Positions 14,374-20,650 of a stretch of 20,650 bases of DNA are shown here, piece after piece (the stretch's first letter is position 1; every line of letters starts with the position of its first letter). A program made the position numbers and the translations under genes. The DNA is taken from NCBI GenBank assembly GCA_022360735.1, contig JAKSCF010000090.1:1-20650 (forward strand). The letters run 5' to 3'. The stretch comes from Clostridia bacterium (GTDB lineage: Bacteria > Bacillota_A > Clostridia > Peptostreptococcales > JAAYPU01). A model generated the notes under the pieces. It had not been told where the DNA came from. It saw only the letters and a program-made list of their open reading frames with translations, and searched no databases.

Positions 14374-15600
14374 TTAATTATTACTATCCAAAATACCATT
14401 AAGCCAATCCAGTGCATGATAATACATTTGTGATACCTCATCAATTTCAAGTTGCAAGAGGCTACATAGATGAGATAATTGGTCTATGTCTCCACGCTCA
14501 TACTTTAAAATCAATTGATAAGCTATACTCATTTTATCTTTTGGGTTGTTTCCCATCAGTGTATTTTTTATATCTTCAGATAAGTGAATGGCTTGGAGTA
14601 TAGCGGTCATTTCCATATCCATCAAGGCATCCATCAGGGACAGCATACCTACCGTTATGTATTCTGACTTCCTCTTGTTTTCTCCCAGCCGCTCTGCCAT
14701 CTGTTCCATAAATTTTAGTCGAATCATGCTGTAATTAATGATTTCATTTGGCTTTTTATTGCCGGTTACTTTTTTTGAGACAGCTAAATATACCCATTTT
14801 TTTATACCTTCGATTCCCATAAATACAATGGCTTGCTTTATGGAATGAATTGTATTTCGTTTATAGAATGCCGCCGAATTTACCAGCTTTAATACTTCAT
14901 ATGAAAATGATACATCGTGTTCAATGATTTCTGCAATTTCATCAAAGTCAGGGTCTTCTTCATACATCGCATTGATTAATCTTAAATAGCTTAATTTATA
15001 TGGCAAAATAGTGCGAGATGGTAAAACTTCAGGTTTTGCAAAAAAATAACCTTGAAAATATGTACACCCTAAATCAATTGCCAAATTAAAATCCTCTATG
15101 GTTTCTATCTTTTCAGCAAGAAATTTAATTCCCATATCGCCATATTTCTTTATGATTTCTTTATTTTCTTTTATTGGTGTATTTAAAAAATCTAATTTAA
15201 TAATATCTGCTAATAGTATTAATGGCTCATAATCATCTCTAAGAACAAAATCATCCAATACGATTGGATAACCTGCTTTTTTCAAATTTTTACACGCTGC
15301 AACCACTTCTTCGCTAGGCTCAATGGTCTCTAAGAGTTCTATGACCATATGCTCATTGGAAAACAAGGAGGCAATTTCTTCAGTAATTAGGCGTTCCGTA
15401 AAGTTAACAAATGCTTTTTTATTGCCTGTAAGCGTCTCCATACCTACTGATAAAAAACTATCTTTCATGACGTTTAAAGTAGCCTTATCGCCATCTATCT
15501 CCGTATAGTCATCTATGCCTTTTTCTCTATACAAAAGTTCATACCCAAATACGGTTTTATCTTTATTAAAAATTGGCTGCCTTGCGATGCAACTATTCAT
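14374..15600 (-). CDS. EAL-HDOD signalling protein (YuxH family)
   Basis: 408 residues. Residues 1-195 are an EAL-family domain in the YuxH form: ELLYR (21-25) in place of EALxR, FVNFT (64-68), VIELLE (86-91), VLDDFVLRDD (114-123) in place of DDFGTGYSS, IKLD (134-137), AEKIET (162-167) and FQGYFF (182-187). Single catalytic-type residues remain, but loop 6 is rebuilt, so hydrolysis of c-di-GMP is doubtful; many family members act as binders. Residues ~200-400 are an HDOD domain (FSYEVLKLVNSAAFYKRNTIHSIKQAIVFMGIEGIKKW), typical of signalling scaffolds without HD-hydrolase activity. TGAGG precedes the ATG. It is the first gene of the operon with the J-domain, FliK-like and FlhB-like genes, and divergent from the EAL-CBS-GGDEF gene. 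Confidence 0.9.
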   Translation of the reverse strand: MNSCIARQPIFNKDKTVFGYELLYREKGIDDYTEIDGDKATLNVMKDSFLSVGMETLTGNKKAFVNFTERLITEEIASLFSNEHMVIELLETIEPSEEVVAACKNLKKAGYPIVLDDFVLRDDYEPLILLADIIKLDFLNTPIKENKEIIKKYGDMGIKFLAEKIETIEDFNLAIDLGCTYFQGYFFAKPEVLPSRTILPYKLSYLRLINAMYEEDPDFDEIAEIIEHDVSFSYEVLKLVNSAAFYKRNTIHSIKQAIVFMGIEGIKKWVYLAVSKKVTGNKKPNEIINYSMIRLKFMEQMAERLGENKRKSEYITVGMLSLMDALMDMEMTAILQAIHLSEDIKNTLMGNNPKDKMSIAYQLILKYERGDIDQLSHLCSLLQLEIDEVSQMYYHALDWLNGILDSNN

Positions 15601-15643
15601 TGTTTACCTCATAAAATAATATTTTCTTTCAGCATTTTTTTCC

Positions 15644-15672
15644 ATTTTATCATATAAATCACCCTGAGTAAA
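15644..15672 (-). promoter_or_regulatory. Promoter of the EAL-HDOD operon
   Basis: On the minus strand TTTACT (15672-15667), a 17-base spacer and TAAAAT (15649-15644), about 45 bases before the ATG. A sigma-A-like promoter; no SigD/sigma-28 pattern was seen. Confidence 0.6.
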
Positions 15673-15741
15673 ATCGACTTTTGCATTTTAATTTTTAATA
15701 TCAAATATTGTAATTAGCAGTTGCTGAATGGTGAAAAATAG

Positions 15742-15800
15742 TTAAAATGTATTAACCTATCCTTAACAAAAAATTAACTTGCAGGTGATATGTTTATATT
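15742..15800 (+). promoter_or_regulatory. Phased TTAA repeats and -10 upstream of the EAL-CBS-GGDEF gene
   Basis: Direct repeats TTAAAA (15742), TTAACC (15752), TTAACA (15763) and TTAACT (15774) recur every 10, 11 and 11 bases. They are followed by a TATATT (15795-15800) with no good -35. The layout matches PhoP-box-type binding sites (TTAACA repeats, one helical turn apart) of OmpR/PhoB-family activators, with the last repeat at the -35 position. Confidence 0.55.
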
Positions 15801-15830
15801 GACAAATATTTCTATATAGGAGAATTGATT

Positions 15831-17615
15831 ATGAATAGTGATTTTGAGTTAAATGAAATTATTGAAAAAGAACTCATACACACTCTTTTTCAGCCTATTG
15901 TCAATTTAAAAAGCGGTGAAATTCTAGGCTACGAAGCTTTAAGCAGGGGCCCTGAAGAAAGCTCGCTTTATTCTCCTATTCATCTTTTAGAGGCTGCAAA
16001 AAATCAGGACAAGCTTTGGGAGTTAGAGACAATTTTTAGAAAAAGCGCTATTAGTAAAGCCAGCACTCTCAAGCTTAAAGAATTATTGTTTCTTAATGTT
16101 GAACCTAATATTATTCATGATGAGGAATTTCAAGAAGGTTTTACTAAAAATTATTTGATTAAGCATCATCTCAATCCGGAACAAATTGTATTTGAGATCA
16201 CTGAGCGGTCAGCTATGTCCAATTACAGTGATTTTGAAAGCACTATAAAACATTATAAAAATCAAGGCTATAAAATAGCTATTGATGACACCGGTGCAGG
16301 CTACTCCAATTTTTCTGCTTTATCTAAAATTAAACCCTACTATATCAAAATTGATATGGATATTGTTCGTGATATTGATAAAGAGCCATTTAATCAAGCC
16401 ATTATCAGTTCCTTTGTTATTTTATCTAATCTTACAAACACTAAGCTAATCGCAGAAGGCATTGAAACAAAGGGAGAATTGGAAACATTAATTGATCTGG
16501 GTGTACACGCTGCTCAAGGTTATTTTATTTCTACACCCTCTAAACAACTTAAAAACATTCCCGCTGAAATCAAAAACTTAATCATGGTTAAAAATAAACC
16601 TAATGCCTCATATTTTTATCATACAGAAAAATATATCGGTGAAATTTCTAATGTCATAGCACCTTTTGATATCAACCATAGCTGTTTAGAAGTTAAGGAA
16701 TTTTTAGAAAAAAATAATGTTGAAGGTACCTGCATCTTAAATCAAGATGAGGTGATAGGCTTGATTATGAAAAATCACTTGGATGCCACTTTATCAGGTC
16801 AGTATGGTTATTCATTATATGCGCGAAAGCCCGTAAGCAAAGTAATGGATCATAATTGTCTGACTGTAGATTATTTTACGCCTATCAATATCGTTGCTGA
16901 ATTAGCTATGTCCAGACATCCTTCAAAGATTTATGATAACATCATTATTACTAAGGGACTGAAATACTGGGGTATCGTTTCAGTTATAGAGCTATTAAGG
17001 CAGTTTTTAGAAATGGAACGCAACACGGCTTTAGAGTTAAACCCTCTCACAGGTTTGCCCGGAAATACACTCATTAACAAAGCATTAAGCTATGCTATTG
17101 ATACAAACAGTCCCAATGTTGTTTTATATATTGATTTAGACAATTTCAAAGCTTACAATGACGTATACGGCTTTGAAAAAGGAGATCATGTTATCCAAAT
17201 GACGAAAGATACAATTATGACATGTATAAAGGGAGAGCACAGGTTTACTCATTTTATTGGACACATAGGCGGCGATGATTTTATCGCAATTATTGAATGT
17301 AACTATGAAGAAGGTAAAAAAATCTGTCAGCAAATCATTGATTTTTACAATAAAAAGATTAAAAATTACTTTAATACCGAAGATCAAAATAGAGGCTATA
17401 TTTTAGCCAGGGATAGAAACAAAGCTTTGAAACAATTCAATCTAACCACTATTTCAATTGCCGGTATTTTTGGACCTCTTAATTATTTTAGTTCTCCGGA
17501 AAAATTAGCACAATATATGTCAACGATAAAGAAAAAAGTAAAAGAAATAGATAAAAGCAGCTACATTTTAGAAGCTGCTCCAAAAAATAATATTTATTCT
17601 TTAAACTTATCATAG
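15831..17615 (+). CDS. EAL-CBS-GGDEF c-di-GMP turnover protein
   Basis: 594 residues from ATG 15831, with AGGAG 8 bases upstream; a TTG at 15825 is too close to it. The EAL domain (~1-245) is complete: E35-A-L-S-R, N89, FEITER (121-126), IDDTGAGYSN (151-160), K173-I-D175, AEGIET (208-213), AQGYF. It should hydrolyse c-di-GMP. Residues ~265-395 are a CBS pair, a likely nucleotide sensor (VSKVMDHNCLTVDYFTPINIVAELAM). The GGDEF domain (~404-590) has NPLTGLPGN, Y-I-D435-L-D-N-F-K, YNDVYGFEKGD and GGDDF (480-484). The inhibitory RxxD is R471-F-T-H474, so product inhibition is probably lost. It is soluble, with no membrane segment. It converges on the calcium-loop gene with 3 bases between stops. 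Which activity dominates cannot be told from sequence. Confidence 0.93.
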   Translation: MNSDFELNEIIEKELIHTLFQPIVNLKSGEILGYEALSRGPEESSLYSPIHLLEAAKNQDKLWELETIFRKSAISKASTLKLKELLFLNVEPNIIHDEEFQEGFTKNYLIKHHLNPEQIVFEITERSAMSNYSDFESTIKHYKNQGYKIAIDDTGAGYSNFSALSKIKPYYIKIDMDIVRDIDKEPFNQAIISSFVILSNLTNTKLIAEGIETKGELETLIDLGVHAAQGYFISTPSKQLKNIPAEIKNLIMVKNKPNASYFYHTEKYIGEISNVIAPFDINHSCLEVKEFLEKNNVEGTCILNQDEVIGLIMKNHLDATLSGQYGYSLYARKPVSKVMDHNCLTVDYFTPINIVAELAMSRHPSKIYDNIIITKGLKYWGIVSVIELLRQFLEMERNTALELNPLTGLPGNTLINKALSYAIDTNSPNVVLYIDLDNFKAYNDVYGFEKGDHVIQMTKDTIMTCIKGEHRFTHFIGHIGGDDFIAIIECNYEEGKKICQQIIDFYNKKIKNYFNTEDQNRGYILARDRNKALKQFNLTTISIAGIFGPLNYFSSPEKLAQYMSTIKKKVKEIDKSSYILEAAPKNNIYSLNLS

Positions 17616-17618
17616 GCC

Positions 17619-18662
17619 TTATATGGCAAGATCTATTTGATGGACTGTTCCTGCTTGGCCATTTTCATTCAAAAAAAAGCTGGATGATTTCATCTGACCT
17701 AATGTATTATTTTTTCCGTCTTTCATGGCAAATGGAGTTTCAATATTTCCTAAGTATATAGCACCTATTCCTTTTTTTCCTATTGCTAATAGCCGATCCT
17801 CATCATTTTCATCTTTAATCCATATCTTGAGTTGATCAAAAATAGGGTCGTTTTCATCTATCCAGCCATTCTGATCCGCATCGTACACTCTTAACTCATT
17901 AAATCCGTCTCCAGTATTGGGGCCAAATAATTCGCCGCCATTATTAATAATCCCGTCGTTATTTAAGTCAAGTGCTAAAAGACCACTTCCTGAATTAACG
18001 AATGAAATTTGATCTTCTTTTCCATCGGTATCTAAATCAAATATATATTTCTTTTGAGTTAAAGATAGTCCGGCTCCATCAAGATTAATAACAATAGGGT
18101 CTATCAGTTCATCTCCTGCTTTTATTTGAACACCTGAATATGAAGCAAAATGTCTGCTCATATTCAGTTGAAGTGAAATATCTATTGATTGCCCATCTTG
18201 TGTTTTAATGCATCCACGTGCTCTAAATGACATTTTTTCCTGTTCATTATAATATCTTGAATAATTGTATTCCAGCCCCCATCCTTGTTGTTGGCTTAAT
18301 TTATTATCTTTAGTTATTTCTGCATTTTGGTAATGATTAAAAGTAATTTTTTTGATATATTGAAATTTAATTTTTTTACCGGTTAGCTTCTCCATAAATT
18401 TTTCTAATAGCAATATTTTTTGTTTATCTTGTTCACTCATCTCAAATTTTATTGCCTCTTTTTTTTCTGCTTTATTCAAATCCATTTCTCGTTGATGGGC
18501 AATTCGAGCTTCTTCAGAAATTTCAATAGTATCTATTTCTTTTATAACATTATTATTGGAACCTGGTTCTATCGTCCAAAATTTTAATGACTCATTTTCT
18601 TCTGTTCTTTGTGTCATTAAGTGTTTGCTATCCATATGTATTTCACTGCTTAATATCTTCAC
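17619..18662 (-). CDS. Protein with EF-hand-type calcium-binding loops
   Basis: 347 residues from a GTG start at 18662 with a perfect AAGGAGGTGA ribosome site. No signal peptide or membrane segment is seen, so it is cytoplasmic or leaves by a non-Sec route. Residues 1-120 are polar and helical (EARIAHQREMDLNKAEKKEA, MSEQDKQKILLLEKFMEKL). Residues ~185-285 carry three Asp-rich loops: FDLDTDGKEDQI (208-219), LDLNNDGIINNGGELFG (231-247) and YDADQNGWIDENDPIFDQL (260-278). These match the DxDxDG EF-hand/dockerin-type calcium pattern, and the phrase order is that of a widespread uncharacterised bacterial family. Function unknown. It lies between the EAL-CBS-GGDEF and glycogen phosphorylase genes and is probably a single-gene unit. 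Confidence 0.75.
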   Translation of the reverse strand: MKILSSEIHMDSKHLMTQRTEENESLKFWTIEPGSNNNVIKEIDTIEISEEARIAHQREMDLNKAEKKEAIKFEMSEQDKQKILLLEKFMEKLTGKKIKFQYIKKITFNHYQNAEITKDNKLSQQQGWGLEYNYSRYYNEQEKMSFRARGCIKTQDGQSIDISLQLNMSRHFASYSGVQIKAGDELIDPIVINLDGAGLSLTQKKYIFDLDTDGKEDQISFVNSGSGLLALDLNNDGIINNGGELFGPNTGDGFNELRVYDADQNGWIDENDPIFDQLKIWIKDENDEDRLLAIGKKGIGAIYLGNIETPFAMKDGKNNTLGQMKSSSFFLNENGQAGTVHQIDLAI

Positions 18663-18772
18663 ATTATCACCTCCTTGTATTGTTATTCATATATAATTTA
18701 TATCGGCATTTTTACATTATCTTTTATCTTATAATGCATTAAAGAGGTGAATAAAAAAGAACACAAAAAAAA

Positions 18773-18827
18773 TTGAATACAGATGTATAAATCATATGAA
18801 AAAGAATATTTATACATATGTATTCAA
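18773..18827 (-). terminator. Long AT-rich terminator hairpin after glgP
   Basis: A 20-base stem (18773-18792 with 18808-18827) has one mismatch and a 15-base loop. On the minus strand it leads into eight Us (A run 18765-18772). It lies just past the glycogen phosphorylase stop. Confidence 0.85.
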
Positions 18828-18834
18828 TTGATAC

Positions 18835-20650
18835 TTAACCTTTAACCGGTGTACTCTGAATATGCCAAATTGTTTTTGCATAATCATGTATGGATCTATC
18901 ACTGCTGAATTTCCCGCCATTGGATAAGTTAAGCCAACACTTTTTAGCCCATCCTAATGTGTCTCTATATTCATTCTCAATTTTTTCTTGTATATGGATA
19001 TAGCTCTCAAAATCCTTAAGTACAAAGTAATGATCTGCCGGGTGCCAATGACGACCATATATGAGGGCTTCATATAGTTCTCTGAACATACCGGTTTCTC
19101 CATCTTTAAATGTACCATCTATCAAGGCGTCTACCACTCTTCTAAGACCGGGAATACTTTCATAATAGTATCTGGGGTCATAATGATTTTGATTTTTCTC
19201 TAATTCTTCCACTGTAGCCCCGAAAATATAGTTATTGTCCCATCCGGCTTCTTCTACTATTTCCACATTAGCACCATCAAAAGTCCCGACAGTCGGCGTT
19301 CCATTTAACATAAATTTCATGTTACCTGTTCCTGATGCTTCTTTTCCAGCAGTGGATATCTGTTCTGAAATGTCTGCAGCCGGAAATAGTTTTTGAGCGT
19401 ATGAAACATTATAGTTTTGAACAAAGACTACTCTTATTTTGTCATTTACCTCATCATCTGAGTTTATAACTCTTGCAATTTCGTTTATATATTTAATAAT
19501 TGCCTTTGCACGTTCATACCCGGGTGCCGCTTTGGCACCAAAGATAAAGGTCCGTGGAACAATGTCCAGATTAGGATTATCCTTTATTTTAAAGTACAGA
19601 TATACAATGTGTAATGCATTTAACAGCTGCCTTTTATATTCGTGAAGCCTTTTTATTTGAATGTCGAATAACCCATTTGGATTTATATCTATATTCTCCA
19701 TTCTTCTTATATAATCAGCCAGTTCTACTTTTCGATTATGTTTGATCTGCATAAATTGATTGAGAACGGCTTCATCATTTTGATACTTTTCCAATTCTTT
19801 TAGTCGGTCAAGATGCGTGATCCAATCTCTGTTTCCTAATAATTTGGAAATAAAGTTGGCCAATTCAGTATTGCTTAAAAGCATCCACCTTCTAGGCGTA
19901 ACGCCATTGGTAATATTATTAAAATGGTCAGGATACAATTCATACCAGTGTTTTAGTTCTCTATGCTTTATAATTTCTGTGTGCAGATGGGCCACGCCAT
20001 TAATCGAATAGCTTCCATATATAGCCAGTCTAGCCATATGAATATTATGGTGCAGAATAATTTTCATATCATTAATTTTGTCGTCATTATAACCCTTATC
20101 TTGTAATAAGCATACAAATCTATGATCAATGGCTTCGATGATTTCATATACTCTGGGTAATAAATGTCTAAAAATATCGATATCCCATTTTTCTAAAGCT
20201 TCTGCCATAATCGTATGGTTGGTGTATGCAAATGTTTTTCTTGCAATCTCCCAAGCATCGTCCCATCCCAGTCCCTCTTCATCCATTAATATTCTCATGA
20301 ATTCAGGAATAGCCACTACGGGATGTGTATCATTGAGCTGAATAACATGATATTCCGGAAATTTTTCAAAATTTGAGCCATGGCCCTTTTTAAAATTTCT
20401 AATGAGATCTTTTACAGATGCTGATACAAAAAAGTACTGCTGTCTAAGACGAAGTAGTTTGCCTTCTCTATTTGAATCATTAGGATATAAAACTCTGCAT
20501 ATATCTTCTGCTCGATTCTTTTCCATAACAGACATATCATATTTTTGCTCATTAAAATACTTAAAATTAAATGGGTGTATTGCTTCACTTTTCCATAATC
20601 TTAAGGTATTAATATTTTGGGTACCATATCCAATAATCGGTGTATCATAA
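18835..20650 (-). CDS. glgP: Glycogen/maltodextrin phosphorylase (5' partial)
   Basis: Releases glucose-1-phosphate from glycogen or maltodextrin using pyridoxal phosphate. 604 residues are present, and the reading frame continues past the right window edge. The residues before the ATG at 20535 (YDTPIIGYGTQNINTLRLW, then FNFKYFNEQKYD) are conserved phosphorylase sequence, so that ATG is internal. Family blocks are VIQLNDTHPVVAIPEFMRILMDEEG, YTNHTIMAEALEKWD, GVTPRRWM, IKRLHEYKRQLLN and the pyridoxal-phosphate-lysine region EASGTGNMKFMLNGTPTVGTFDGANVEI. The C-terminus is complete and normal. The usual ~810-residue length implies that about 200 residues lie outside. Other glg genes are not in view. 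Confidence 0.95.
   Translation of the reverse strand, partial: YDTPIIGYGTQNINTLRLWKSEAIHPFNFKYFNEQKYDMSVMEKNRAEDICRVLYPNDSNREGKLLRLRQQYFFVSASVKDLIRNFKKGHGSNFEKFPEYHVIQLNDTHPVVAIPEFMRILMDEEGLGWDDAWEIARKTFAYTNHTIMAEALEKWDIDIFRHLLPRVYEIIEAIDHRFVCLLQDKGYNDDKINDMKIILHHNIHMARLAIYGSYSINGVAHLHTEIIKHRELKHWYELYPDHFNNITNGVTPRRWMLLSNTELANFISKLLGNRDWITHLDRLKELEKYQNDEAVLNQFMQIKHNRKVELADYIRRMENIDINPNGLFDIQIKRLHEYKRQLLNALHIVYLYFKIKDNPNLDIVPRTFIFGAKAAPGYERAKAIIKYINEIARVINSDDEVNDKIRVVFVQNYNVSYAQKLFPAADISEQISTAGKEASGTGNMKFMLNGTPTVGTFDGANVEIVEEAGWDNNYIFGATVEELEKNQNHYDPRYYYESIPGLRRVVDALIDGTFKDGETGMFRELYEALIYGRHWHPADHYFVLKDFESYIHIQEKIENEYRDTLGWAKKCWLNLSNGGKFSSDRSIHDYAKTIWHIQSTPVKG

Noticed and set aside
15601..15830. 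Sigma-28 (SigD) promoter for the c-di-GMP genes
   Set aside because: I looked for TAAA-N15-GCCGATAA on both strands and found no acceptable match.
17136..17387. Antisense frame inside the GGDEF region
   Set aside because: It overlaps catalytic GGDEF coding sequence and has no start signals of its own.

Overview
The window is AT-rich bacterial chromosome. It most likely comes from an anaerobic member of the Clostridia (Bacillota), perhaps near the Lachnospirales. The reasons are strong AGGAGG-type ribosome binding sites, an SLH-anchored surface protein, an AraC regulator of the kind that carries a glycosidase-like tail in Clostridia, an EAL-CBS-GGDEF protein, and a FliK-like/FlhB-C pair resembling ylqG-ylqH of Bacillus. 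The species assignment is inference. No tRNA, rRNA, CRISPR array, transposase or phage gene was seen.

Layout. 1-2182 (+): the end of an arginine operon, argH (5' end cut by the window edge) followed by an ornithine carbamoyltransferase. 2275-2308: a bidirectional terminator. 2318-3538 (-): a saccharopine-dehydrogenase-family oxidoreductase. 3676-6026 (-): a two-gene unit with a Fic-fold protein whose catalytic and inhibitory motifs are both destroyed, then an AraC-type regulator whose C-terminus looks like a GH39 glycosidase domain with the catalytic barrel deleted. 6177-7739: a divergent pair, a lipoprotein (-) and a MarR regulator (+), each with a near-consensus promoter. 7736-9463 (-): a surface protein with three SLH repeats and two duplicated fibronectin-III-like modules. 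9787-11186 (+): an NfeD-SPFH membrane pair in which NfeD seems to lack a normal start codon. 11206-11320: a cluster of GC-rich palindromes that act as terminators and supply the stop codon of the neighbouring gene.

11318-17615 is the most interesting part. A four-gene leftward operon encodes an EAL-HDOD protein, a J-domain/NTF2-like/degenerate-GGDEF fusion, a FliK-like protein and a tiny FlhB C-terminal-domain protein. Diverging from it is a full EAL-CBS-GGDEF protein. The J-domain protein has lost every visible diguanylate cyclase catalytic motif but keeps an RxxD at exactly the inhibitory-site (c-di-GMP-binding) distance. The EAL-CBS-GGDEF protein keeps its catalytic motifs but has lost the RxxD. 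I infer a signalling module in which the divergent enzyme sets c-di-GMP and the J-domain protein reads it, possibly steering a chaperone onto the export-related FliK-like/FlhB-like pair. Four TTAA half-sites at 10-11 bp phasing upstream of the EAL-CBS-GGDEF gene look like a PhoP/OmpR-type binding site.

17619-20650 (-): a cytoplasmic-looking protein with EF-hand-type calcium loops, converging on the EAL-CBS-GGDEF gene with 3 bp between them, then a glycogen phosphorylase cut by the right window edge, with a long AT-rich terminator hairpin between the two.
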